Shown here: piece after piece, positions 12,901 to 21,400 of the stretch | How positions within the stretch are numbered: position 1 is the stretch's first letter | Layout: every line of letters starts with the position of its first letter | IMG/VR virus record: IMGVR_UViG_3300008119_000003 | Coordinates: 1 to 64,000 of that record | Reading direction: 5' to 3' (one strand) | Length of the DNA stretch: 64,000 nt | Source of the DNA: a virus | The notes under the pieces: model-generated | The model's input: only the letters and a program-made list of their open reading frames with translations | The model's database searches: none | Told to the model about the DNA's origin: nothing | Program-made: the position numbers and the translations under genes

Positions 12901-15900
12901 TCATTAGCTTCTAAAAATAACATTACTCCGCTTCAAGCTCTTAATACATTACTTAAAGATGAGAACTGGTTAGATAAACCAATTAACCCTAATCAAGAAA
13001 TATACGCCAAAGCATTTGCTAAACTGGATAGTACTAAAGGAGATTCTAAATTATTTATACTTAGATCAGAACTAACTCCAGAATTATTAAATGAGCTTAC
13101 TCCTGATACTAAGGGTGGTCAACGTGTTAAAGGTGGCGAGTACTACGGAATTAAAATTCTTGGAGACTACTATTCTCATAACACGGTTAAGTCTAAAGAC
13201 GGAGAAAATCTAGATATTATAGTTGTAGATAAAGTAGAAGACGCTGAAAATCAGTATCAAGAATATCTAAAGGGCGGTGCTAAAAACTTTACAGGAGTTT
13301 CTGAAGTAGAACCTGTAGATAAAAATAGATTGTTCATAACAATGGTAGCTGCACGTATTCCTGTGCAAGGTCTTAACTCTATGGAGTTCATGGAGGTATT
13401 TGAATTCTTACCAGAAGAAGCAGGTAACATTGTAATTCTTCCAGCAGAGATCGTAGCTAAGTCAGGTGGTGACTTTGACATCGATAAGATGTTTACTATG
13501 ATGCCTAACATTTCAGCTAAGTATAAAAAGATTTCTGATAAGAGTATCAAAGCTATTAGCGAGCAATTTGGTAGTGATGTAACACGAGAAGAAATAGAAG
13601 ATCTAGAAGAGAAGTATGCTGACCTAGATAATGAAGAAGCATTTACTGATGATGAGATGAAGATTTTAAACTTAGTAGATGTTTTATCAGAGGAAGAGGT
13701 TACTGTTAAACTAGATAAGAATAGAAAATCAGTTAAAGGTATTGAGAATGCTTTAATTAAAGATACGATAGGAATTCTTTCGATGCCTGAAAACAGAATC
13801 AAACTGATTACCCCTAATGGTATTGACATCCTTAAAGGTATTGCTGAGGACATGGCTTATATAGATAGAGGTGAAGAACCTGGAACTAGTAAGTCGCCAA
13901 CAGAAATATTTGAACTAGGTCGTAACTTATACAAACACCAGTCTAATAGTATTGGTAAAGCTGTACTCGGTATCATTGCTGTAGCAAACACGTTTAATAC
14001 TTTGTTTGCACGCACAGGATTAATTATGAGCAGCGATCGTATCATCACTTATAAGAAAGATGGTACTCCTGTATATGCCGATCAAAACCTATACTTGCCT
14101 CATAATTCTATTGACGGTAACATATCTTTATCTTCTGCTTATTCTACCGACTTAAGTAACCGTGTAGCTGATATCATTAACCAAATGATTAACGGAGCGG
14201 TAGACGTTGCAAAGGATGCATGGATCTTTGATATACAAGGTAACAAAGAGGTTATACCTTCATTGTTATTCCTGATCCAAGCAGGCGTACCGATTGACCA
14301 AGCAGTCTATTTTGTATCACAGCCTATTATTAAAGACTTCTTAGGTAAGCAACGTTTACTTAAGAGTAAGTTTGCTGTACCTATTGGTCAGGAGGATGTA
14401 GGATTATTCCACAGAATAGAAGCTCGTAACCAAATTCTATTTAACGTAGAAAATGGATTTACACAAGATCCTAAAAAATACTTGAGTAGTCAGGTATTCG
14501 GAGATACAAATGTTTTCGATAAGGCCCTTGTATGGAATCTTTTGGAAGAATTTGCTCCTAACCTAGAAGATTATTCAAAAGAAGATCTTAAGAAAAATCT
14601 AAAGAAAAAAGAAGGAGAAGGTTACAACGAATTGGACAGAGCAGTATTTACTCAGTTCATCATGATCCAAGAGATGGCTGGTCAGATTACACAGCTTACA
14701 CAGGGTCTTAAATTTGATAACGATAAGACAAGTACATTGCTCGATGCTCGCATGAAGATAGAGAAAATGAGTACTCTTACAAACGGTATTAGTGCAGAAT
14801 CAATTAGAAGAATTGCAGAAGAATCACCTATCAGTGCATTTAAAATCCAAGACTTTATAATCGAGCGATACCATAATTTATTCCCATTACGCGATAGTGA
14901 AGAAGTAAATAACTTTGTTCAAGATCTATTCCGTAGACAAGGGGATGGTAAAAACAAATCATTTGCAATTAAAAAAGCAACTGGTATGGATGACGAGACT
15001 TTACAAAGAACATTGAGAAATGATCTTATGAGTTTCCTATTCCAAAGATCATACTATAAATTTAATTCTAATACCAACACGTATCAAGGTAAAGATGTAG
15101 AGGTTGAGATAGAAGAGTTAAAGAATTTAAAGGCTGCAGCTAGAGTAAAAGAAGGTAAACTGTATATAGATAAAAAACAGATTAACAGTTTGTTTAGCAC
15201 AAAGCAGTATAGTAAACAAAGCGCCTGGCAGTTTGCTGCTCCGGTAGATAATATAATCTTTGACATGTACGATCCCGTAACAGGTAAACAATTATTTACC
15301 AAGTTCGTATTTGAAAGAGAAGTATTAAGAAGCTATCCTGAGAATTCTAAAGAGAATATCAGCAAGACAAAAGACTATGCGAAATATGTTGAGCAGTATA
15401 AGGCACAGCCTGATGAAAAGTATACAGCTGAATATAAAGCTTACGAGTCTGTACTTAGAGATAAAGCATTAGGTAACTTAAATCTTCACGGTTATTTATT
15501 CTACGGAGATAAAGCATATGGTCGTCAGATCATGCAGCTTAAAGAAAGTAATCCTAGCTTATTTGAAAAGTATTCAGTACTTGCAAACTTAGAAGCTGTA
15601 ACCAAACCTTACACAACTACTACTCTTACTAATTTAAAGTTTGCTAATACTCTGTATACAGAAGATGATCTAAACATCTACCATAACAACTTACAGGATC
15701 TAGCTAACCCTAGCGTTATTAAGTCAGAAGATCCTGTGGAGAATGCAAGAATATCAGAGCTATTCCAAAAGTTTGGTTTGTTCTCTTTATTGCAGTCAGG
15801 TACAGATACAAGAAGTACTTTCTCTATGATTCGTGCAGTACCGACAGAAATGTCTATGGCTCTATTTGAAAAACCATATAAGCAGTTTACAGAAGAGTTA

Positions 15901-18417
15901 AAGTATGATGAGATTGAAAGTTTATTACGCGATTATCAAAATACATTTGTTACAAGCCAGTATGCAAGAAGTAACTATCTAAGTAAGAAAATTAAAAACT
16001 GGGCTACTAACCCATTACTTAAAGGTGCTGTTGATGCTAATGGTAATATTCCAGATAATGTAATTTACAATCTGGATCCAGAAGCTCTTCAAAAAGCTAT
16101 GGAAGCTGCTGCTGAAGCAGAGAAAGCTGCTGAAGAACAAGAGGCTAGAAATGTAATGATAAAAGGTATACCTGTTAACTTAACACAGCTTGGTATATCA
16201 TTTACACCAAACGATCAGCAAGTAGAAGCTCTTAACAATATTGCGGAATTTATCAGCAAAGGTTACGATATGACTACTGATGATGTTACTAATAACATGT
16301 ATACTCTTATGGGATATGCTGGTACTGGTAAAACAAGTATCACTAAAATCTTACTGGAATACCTAAGAAAAAGAAATATTACTTACAGTGTTACAGCTAC
16401 TACACATAAAGCTAAAGGAGTATTGTCTAAAGCTATTGGTATGCGTACCAAAACTATTCATAAGTCTTTAGCCTTAGCACCTAAAATAGATCCTACAAGA
16501 GTTAGCTTAAAGGACCTAGAGCTAAATGTTGTTGCCTCTGGTGAATTTCCTACAGATGTTTTAATCATCGATGAGTCATCTTTCATTGGACCTGATCTAT
16601 TTAATTTCATAAAACGAAGAGCTGAGAAGAACCAACAGCAGGTAATTTTTATTGGTGACCCAGCACAGCTTAAGCCTGTAGCCAAAGAGAAAAGAAATAG
16701 AGTTGTATTAAATAAAGAAAACTCTCCTGTATTTAGAGAGGTATCTAATAAATCTGAACTTACTCAAGTTGAACGTCAGGCTGGAGATAATCCTTTGGGT
16801 CCAATCTTAGATTCTATTCGTAACAACATGAAGGAATCGTTGCCAACATTCGGCTACAAGTCTAAAGTTATTGGTAATGAAGGAATAGTATTTACGTCGT
16901 CATCTAGAGAATTTGCTAAGGATGTTGTAAAAGCTTTCCAATCAGAGGAGTTTAGAAATAACAGAAACTTTGTTAGAGCTATAACCTATGAGAACAGTCG
17001 AGTTGAAAAGCTTAACACTGCTATACGTAGAGGACTTGGTTACACTGAGCCTTATGTGGTAGGAGAAATCATGATGGGTTACAGTAACTATAAAAAACAA
17101 ATGGGTACTGATGATTACGCTATTAATAATTCAGTAGACTACATTATAACAAATATTGAATACGTTCCAAGCAGAAATGTTGGAGAAAAAGCATTAAAAG
17201 AATCTGGCCTAAACTTACAACCAATGGTGATGTCAGGATATAATATTACTCTTCAGGATATATCCGATTCTAAGATTGAACCTGTTGAAGTATTTATGTT
17301 AGACAATAACAATAGCGAAGAACAGTTTAGAGAACTAGGCCGCCAAAGTGAAGCACTAGCAGCACTTGGTGAAAAGAGTACTAAATTGTTTAAGCACTGG
17401 TATAGATTTATGGAATCATTTGCTCTAAACAAAAATATAGTAGCAGATGAGATTGATCCAGAAACAGGAGAACCAAGAGTTGTTGTACTTAAAACTCTTG
17501 ACTACGGTTATGCTCATACTATTCACAAGTCACAAGGTTCTACGTATACAAACATATTTGTAGACTTAGATAATATTAATGTATCTCAAGACATAGAGGA
17601 AAGAAATCAAATGAAGTATGTTGCTCTTTCCAGAGCTACGAATATTGCCTATGCTCTTACAGAAAATGCAGAAGGAGATGCACCTCAGATTGACTTTAAC
17701 GGAGACTTCGTTAATAAAACAATAGTACCATCTGAAACTGATAAACTATATAAGACAGAGGCAGACATACAAACCTCTAAGCTTATGACTATCTTACAAG
17801 ACAACAGTACCGGAGTTAGAACATTTAAATATACGTTGGATGCTAAATCTGGTACAGCTGGTAAAGGAGTTCTTACTGAAGAGACTGCTAGAATGATTAG
17901 ACAAGATTATCCAAATGCTTTAATGGTATTCAATGACTTCACAGACCTGAAAGGAAATACTGCTGGAACAAACAGCGTATGGAGAGCATTAGGTTCTAAC
18001 GGTATCGGAATTTCTACTAAGGTGGGACCTTCTCCAACTAAGGTAGGATCAGATAAAATTAATATGTCTGAGGCATTGACTGATGAAACTCTAGATGATA
18101 ACAAGAAGTTAATTGACAAAGAAATTAAAGCTATCAAAGAAAAGCTTGCTGAGCCAGGTCCTCAAAAGTATCTAGTATTCGATGACTTTGGTTATGGTCA
18201 ATACATGATCGGGTATGTAGAGAATGCTCCAACGATCAGCAGACCTACTTTAAAAGGATCTGCCCCACAAACATTCTTGTATCTATCAGAACAATTATAT
18301 CGTAACTTTGGATACATTAATCCTCATTACTTATTACTTCCTCAAGGAAGAGCTGTTGTCCAAGAAGGTCAGCCTATTACAGATGATGAGATTATTGAAC
18401 AAAATAAAAAATGTTAA
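3970..18417 (+). CDS. 4815-residue multidomain virion RNA polymerase protein
   Basis: Visible segments in order: a SLOG-like nucleotide-binding segment (about 718-870, GGAYGGDT and GGTNTAVQLAI); an ASCH-like domain (about 965-1075); an AlkB-type Fe(II)/2-oxoglutarate dioxygenase (about 1110-1385, HxD at H1257/D1259, distal H1338, then TLTFRR); a zincin with HEAWH at 1507-1511; a long RNA polymerase region (roughly 1620-3900) with the double-psi barrel signature RIPVQGLNS followed by GGDFDIDKM (DFDID 3168-3172); and a C-terminal SF1 helicase (Walker A GYAGTGKT 4115-4122, Walker B DE at 4201-4202, HKSQGST near 4519). DFDID replaces the DFDGD of cellular beta-prime, as in the crAss-like phage phi14:2 virion RNA polymerase. 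In such phages the enzyme is ejected with the DNA and transcribes early genes. The fusion with a helicase and DNA-repair-type enzymes suggests a polyprotein, perhaps cut by the zincins (inference). It starts TAATG-coupled to the gene before. Confidence 0.9.
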   Translation: MINCTLSNKQLRILRTKIAKDLLTYVDNNENFDLKDYLSKIYNQVNDATKNQNLALDYARVSLPFIKQLLGVDNTLENLPEQGLNIAELYKTTRLAGDDKNGFQVVVDYLGVTINPAKNLGEVKKDLEKEEDQEKAAKKNVDNRVVPTIYKETRKPYDPVSTSMQEVLSGKPESVRDPRMKIYSDITKMILDKIPLGGAKDFEGIEYPGVNGGIFVKMMRYNRIAVNDTFPHVKEVIESGVDQDYIIEDYNFAFVYVLTDKDGNELRFNDKGEVTKSGTLVYYNTRFLPKRGSNKLFDVDNVTNTQKPIEVAKNLGISIEEATEFLRSGFEELAKAYDYIRLKDGNSIMYSITGGSKGAIVDNNRKMVPFQTRIFRNEPLSFAFYAKDKLKPGDFSGVYVTGAQSNYPVLIAPRSISDSLATDLVEMLTKSVNKSDGQPLSNKEKVDILSTYILNSVKDIQYGVDKSNGAIYIKLEGQPLKLSSPEAADTLKNVFLKQPSGFDRKNIIALPLANSNKNVTVFSRNPNGTFSTESVPYMTYLEQNMDMNVELDEDGLLKRYNPYFNLMINLDSMGKVLLDNGNVDEKEETNNEKVARLRAEEQIEILKKIPNIDSYKVKGKIDSNLMPEDIKKIYQEIYDRYDAVITPILRDQIELEIMETLSKVQDVAAFTGARDLTPKEQTEQDRIIAEITKKYLGSSKKIAKPVTNTTENKPEEFVNHSGGAYGGDTLWDIIGRRFGVVEHRHYREASNRNLSKKLRDFGVSATVLTKEQMDTARQEIKDLINKDYPDTVEGNLQVRNYYQVANADSVFAVAPILRVHKDTRGTVVKKIKAVTGGTNTAVQLAIALNKPVYIWDAGSKSYEGTGRWYTYDYSVEQFVPTDTPTLTKNFAGVGTRDVEDYDVKDRFDQWGPRFQYVGKDIELEAIQAITDVYEKTFGSKPEVDPFVKADALPPIEQNFEDGEGGRTMQPQFKGKSAMDLIISGDRTRTTRANTDITRMLKDYNLPSITALKGMIVRMVDRNGRQVYARITDVSRFNKTYQLDTWQKEGWDEATTDKLLGKYPYAIEFEVVKDPGQKTATEVKTVSEDYGVVQAETNPTESEKQADIDLIKPHIQRQAFKENVGKYANEMFHYSLRWGRKNYNFFVLKDGKYVKSTIADEGSQLYSKDRNGNYVKSNRKDKAAYNNGLINPLDIDSFAGKGDMYGYDLVDQNGDPLPSISELQPIIDKIESALGISMRNYDSVIGNIYLPGEYVYPHKDTSESKSARKYPVIVYSIGNDAGLGIVDNNEGKMTFANEYDAKWLPAGEKLKGYTNEVLTKHGSIYTFGMGGKGRFELTHSTPINSKKDTPQSPITLPNGKVVTNYTITLTFRRAADLAEGMADSPTTSDKVSAVEKKAAEVVQKVEPQQIFRRGRSSADSNILDNLMNDDDFIDKNGKNKLGIQGNIKATREQIALAKTWYENSPLSKHIPFKVMFNAINTATKNGIARWDVNGITLFKGSDYSDLYHEAWHGFTQMFLTKEERDKLYNEARLNKGSFVAFDGSTVTFGAATDEQIEEYLAEDFREYMLGKGKKVLDKTPVKKNIFQKIFEFLKALFGKTNADDVITNGNNNSYTNELYEKLRVGDLNQFTFNQANRVFTTLNKVVTTTTPKDNTTPAKLGYEASALIGSTVDALFVEAIAKLNGGKTHVFTTAAIRTVKGRTTVYKYVLQELTKQLENVYLDKLDMEAKGLDTQDINYELDTLSYAVKHFGKPDEVLKPTGVMKYHMETSKFMEFDDRQIVELNKIDDSKLTIKNEFESKSGNEMSGKEKASPILLYTIRGLYAYDTDGSVKTNRLGFPKLMDPNAAWNRIYNITDGARNIQDVYNRLSEAAVDYPAIAQFLEKVGPPTNMETSSQQLWTDITNVLTMKRIPLMAVRTTFSSEFVEAVDPETGEVLMEGNKPIKETVTTFKVTPTRAGGEYSKVGAKWDNYFAVAAPNQYITVGADNVNTLNIQAVAENFDRTLSINKLDTVFEFMEAIGMPLENNSTVRKALANKNNPTFKAIYDLHTTILYGIYPYNNMYAGANPIVIKKPSDLVKEYKVNIDDFKVANKLSGISIKYNTIQNFHLTWSDDFSDTTVSNAEGENQYEKSLRGTLMNQIDSINTADTITELTQEGVSNAEDLSMNHLAKSRNPFMKTSKFMRRLFDENGKKIVYESAWGDRVRSQIELLNMSGTSVEITNVRGLINESGIASANADETTKILQDFYMMMLYGVSEATRHADKSTTYLFRLVATDPKDEKGKVLKHLIDLSSFTQRSNPDAPSAGRIEFTKDLVKHLCAEYERIQKLKDGDPAGVAVVGDKTYAEKGSEFVIFDKILDTDTKTKIKKARTSSLSEPVLTAEDLYKYLNDPKRVDLKNSIEQQIGTYLTSQVKEFEESLTEMGFYNNPQLYSQVLNKMGVRNPESITEERRSQLLKDMAEAYVANAWSQNLEVTLLFYGDPALYPGEADFFKRNAGLGATGTIPRTDIYMQQYVNAKLAANSEAARLGFKPKKFGKTMTSAVMEDAKTQSVYYDEYLKEAIEFETERLTKLKASEEQIEKTVKAITKRFGEYKKMTEGDGQGWINFDAYRALLMSLNKWTNTQESIYNKIVNREEVTEDILQFFPVKKMQYWGPLKTDGLPVYGFHKFSLMPLIPNIIQGKNLQSLQSKMLEQGIDYALLKSGSKINTLTKDGAVDKFYKNSKSNTDKTLAIEEEGFEFTPNEIFMDYFKDQLEVHDHFNNKVTFSTQLRKLIEDGLMENGVPTDWKPFDFSDPWQRIQAWEAASDSEKMSSKNYKKLIRYEANLEALVQLKKDKLVKEIGSDMKSLLDFVKKELTRQELSDHEINFIDYDGITKEPKQSLDLSLSADKIEKLLVSVVQKRLINQKITGETLVQVSGVGFENANNNMRNATEEEIKKYGTNAGLPFYRKKPDGSTSAMKVKIALQGGFKKLLYHPDVTSLASKNNITPLQALNTLLKDENWLDKPINPNQEIYAKAFAKLDSTKGDSKLFILRSELTPELLNELTPDTKGGQRVKGGEYYGIKILGDYYSHNTVKSKDGENLDIIVVDKVEDAENQYQEYLKGGAKNFTGVSEVEPVDKNRLFITMVAARIPVQGLNSMEFMEVFEFLPEEAGNIVILPAEIVAKSGGDFDIDKMFTMMPNISAKYKKISDKSIKAISEQFGSDVTREEIEDLEEKYADLDNEEAFTDDEMKILNLVDVLSEEEVTVKLDKNRKSVKGIENALIKDTIGILSMPENRIKLITPNGIDILKGIAEDMAYIDRGEEPGTSKSPTEIFELGRNLYKHQSNSIGKAVLGIIAVANTFNTLFARTGLIMSSDRIITYKKDGTPVYADQNLYLPHNSIDGNISLSSAYSTDLSNRVADIINQMINGAVDVAKDAWIFDIQGNKEVIPSLLFLIQAGVPIDQAVYFVSQPIIKDFLGKQRLLKSKFAVPIGQEDVGLFHRIEARNQILFNVENGFTQDPKKYLSSQVFGDTNVFDKALVWNLLEEFAPNLEDYSKEDLKKNLKKKEGEGYNELDRAVFTQFIMIQEMAGQITQLTQGLKFDNDKTSTLLDARMKIEKMSTLTNGISAESIRRIAEESPISAFKIQDFIIERYHNLFPLRDSEEVNNFVQDLFRRQGDGKNKSFAIKKATGMDDETLQRTLRNDLMSFLFQRSYYKFNSNTNTYQGKDVEVEIEELKNLKAAARVKEGKLYIDKKQINSLFSTKQYSKQSAWQFAAPVDNIIFDMYDPVTGKQLFTKFVFEREVLRSYPENSKENISKTKDYAKYVEQYKAQPDEKYTAEYKAYESVLRDKALGNLNLHGYLFYGDKAYGRQIMQLKESNPSLFEKYSVLANLEAVTKPYTTTTLTNLKFANTLYTEDDLNIYHNNLQDLANPSVIKSEDPVENARISELFQKFGLFSLLQSGTDTRSTFSMIRAVPTEMSMALFEKPYKQFTEELKYDEIESLLRDYQNTFVTSQYARSNYLSKKIKNWATNPLLKGAVDANGNIPDNVIYNLDPEALQKAMEAAAEAEKAAEEQEARNVMIKGIPVNLTQLGISFTPNDQQVEALNNIAEFISKGYDMTTDDVTNNMYTLMGYAGTGKTSITKILLEYLRKRNITYSVTATTHKAKGVLSKAIGMRTKTIHKSLALAPKIDPTRVSLKDLELNVVASGEFPTDVLIIDESSFIGPDLFNFIKRRAEKNQQQVIFIGDPAQLKPVAKEKRNRVVLNKENSPVFREVSNKSELTQVERQAGDNPLGPILDSIRNNMKESLPTFGYKSKVIGNEGIVFTSSSREFAKDVVKAFQSEEFRNNRNFVRAITYENSRVEKLNTAIRRGLGYTEPYVVGEIMMGYSNYKKQMGTDDYAINNSVDYIITNIEYVPSRNVGEKALKESGLNLQPMVMSGYNITLQDISDSKIEPVEVFMLDNNNSEEQFRELGRQSEALAALGEKSTKLFKHWYRFMESFALNKNIVADEIDPETGEPRVVVLKTLDYGYAHTIHKSQGSTYTNIFVDLDNINVSQDIEERNQMKYVALSRATNIAYALTENAEGDAPQIDFNGDFVNKTIVPSETDKLYKTEADIQTSKLMTILQDNSTGVRTFKYTLDAKSGTAGKGVLTEETARMIRQDYPNALMVFNDFTDLKGNTAGTNSVWRALGSNGIGISTKVGPSPTKVGSDKINMSEALTDETLDDNKKLIDKEIKAIKEKLAEPGPQKYLVFDDFGYGQYMIGYVENAPTISRPTLKGSAPQTFLYLSEQLYRNFGYINPHYLLLPQGRAVVQEGQPITDDEIIEQNKKC

Positions 18418-18428
18418 ACTAAGTAAAG

Positions 18429-21400
18429 ATGAGCGTTTGTCCATTACCAAATTCACTAAACGAATTAACCGAATATGCTAAGCAGATAGGCTTAGGTCCA
18501 AGAGCTTCTACGGAAGTTCTTCGGGCTTTTATGCAGAAGAATAGAAATCTTCCTATGGGAGCAGAACCTATTGTTCCGACTAACGAAGAGTTCAAAGCTT
18601 TAATGGATAATATGGACGTATGGAATACTGAGGGCAGACAAGTAATTATGCCCGATCTATACGCAGGTTTTGGAGATAACATGAATGCTTTTCCAGAGTA
18701 TAGTGTTTTAGTAAATCCTATAAAACTTGATGCACAATCTCAAGCTAATTTAAAAGCAGCTGCTACGGTAACTGTATTAGCACAAAAACTTAGTAGTAAC
18801 TTAGGTGTACCTTACCAGTTTATAACCCCGGCAGAAGCTGCAGAATTGACAAAAAATGTCAATACTTGGAAGGGACAATCAGCATTCTTCTTCGGAGGAG
18901 TTGTGTACATGATACCAGAATTAGTCACAGAGAAGTCTGTGCTACACGAATTTGCTCACCCCCTTATACGTGCTATAAGAATCAGCAATCCTACTTTGTT
19001 TACTAAACTAACAAATGAACTTAAGAATAGTCCAAACGGTACAAGACTGCTAGCTGAAGCTAGAGAAGAGTATTCTGATTTAACAGCAGACGATCCTATT
19101 ATTTTAGAAGAGGCTTTAGTAAAATCATTAACTGCTCAGGCTGTAGATAAAACTGATTCAGCATTTAATAAATTCATTAAGAATTTCTTATTTGCATTAC
19201 GTCAGATACTAAGAAAGGTATTCGGCGATATGCCACAAAAAGTTAAAGTAGAAAACCTAGATCAGAATACTACACTTGCTGAGCTAGGAGACATGTTAAT
19301 ATTAGAACAGTTCGACATAAATCTAGAGGGTGTTAGCCAAGAAGATGTAGCCGCTTATATTAATGATGTTAATGAATATGTAAAAGCATTACAAGACTTT
19401 AACAAGAACGATCTGCAGCAAAGCACAAACCTTTTCTTTGAGATGGTTAAAAAACAAATCAATCTTTTAGAAAAGAATAAGGACTACGACGGGATGAAAA
19501 AGATCCTAAAGGATGCATTCGACAGACCTGACCTAGAACAACTCTTTGCTAACTTAGCACCTTACCAAGATATATCTTCTTTCCTTACTAACGAAATGAG
19601 TAAGTTAAAAAGAGATGCAGAGTTTGCAAGAAAACATACAGAGGCTTTTGTAAATAGTTTGATCCGCACTAAGTACATGATAAACCGTTTAAACAAAGAG
19701 CTTGTTCGTTTAGTAAAGGATCCTAACTCTAAATCAAACGTAGCAACTGTATTCTATTATAACAACATCATCAATTACTGGGAGAATTTCCTAGATGATT
19801 TTCAAAAGAAGCTTACGGATGTTGAGAACGGCGTTGATTCAAGCAATCCTATATTTGAATTAATGGGATCTATTGCCAGCGAAATATCAATTGCCCGAAC
19901 TAATACTAGTAAAATTTATTTTGCAGGAACATCTGAGATTATCAAAGAGACTCTTGGACCAATGCAAGAAAGAATCGATCAGAGATTTAAAGATCTGATG
20001 GATGACTTAAAGAAAAGAGGAGCATCTCAAGAGATAATGGAGTTACGTCAAAAAGATTATTGGGGATTATCAGGAGATAACCTTAGAACTTTCTTGTCGT
20101 TAAAACAAAGAGTAGAGGCCGGAGAAAACCTATCAGGTTCTGAGAATGAAGTATACGAAAGACTTAGAGATATAAGCTATAAGGAAGGAGCATACTTAAC
20201 TGAACAGAAAATAGAATTTTTAATGCTAGGTCGTTTAGGAGACGCTCATGCTCTTAACTCTTTCCTAGAAGGTTTTATATATAACCAAGACCCTGTAGTA
20301 TTTGGATTTGCAACATTTGTCAAGAACAGAATGACCGATGTATTCACAACTGCTCAGCAAAAGGGTAATGCATTTTTAACTAATGTAAAGCCATTACTAG
20401 AGGCAGCAGGCTATAACCAATCTAACCCTGCAGAGTTTGGTAGGAGAGCTACGTTCTTAGACAAGAAGGGAGGTACAAATAAAGATACCGGAGTATTTGA
20501 AGGAAAGGAAGTACATACTCTCCTTAATCCATTCAAAGGTTATAGAGCTGACGTTGCTAAAATGCGAGACGAGATTCGTGCTGCAGAAATAGTAGCAGCA
20601 CAGACAGGTAATACTGATGAAGTACTAGCACTTAAGTTAAAGAAACAAAAGTTTGAAAGAGAGTACTTCCATACAGATTTTACAAAAGAATATTACGAAC
20701 GTTACGAAGTTTTCCGAAAAGGAGATAACGATATTATAGGTGCTAAGGCTGAGATGGCAAGACAAGAAATACTTGCTAAGATTCAGAATCTTACTACAGG
20801 TATGGGTAACCAAACCACATTAGAAAGACTTGATGCCGCAGAAGAACTAGATACATTATGGAGACAGTATCGTCAATTACATTCTAACTATTTACCAAGC
20901 GGTGAATTAAAAAGAAAAGAAGACCTAGAGATAGCCGAGCGACTAAGAGAGTTCCGAGCAATATCTCGTGAATTATATAGAGAGGAATTACTTCCAGATC
21001 TATTTACTAATTCGTTAGCTGCTCACGAACAGTTTCTTATTGACAGAAAGTATGAGAAAAACAGTCCTGCATTCAATCGTCTACGTGAGAAATGGATAAT
21101 GCAGAATACTAGAATTAAAATAAAAGATTCTTTCTACGAGAAACAAAAACAAATTCTAGATGAAATAAAAGCTATTACGGCAAAGCTTCCTAAAGATTCT
21201 CAAATAGAAGCTACTATAAGTGAACTATACGAAAAACTTAGTCAGCTTATGAGCCCATATCGTGATGATGATATGCAGCCAGAAGCTACAGCAATGGACA
21301 TTAGAAACATTGCTGAGATTAAAAGAGTAGAACAGTTACTTGATCTAGCTAAAAAGAATGTAGCAAAAGCATCTGGTCTAACTGCAAATGAGCATGAGAT

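Noticed and set aside
13257-13853. 198-codon minus frame inside the RNA polymerase gene
   Set aside because: Antisense shadow over the conserved DFDID region; low-complexity serine/isoleucine-rich.
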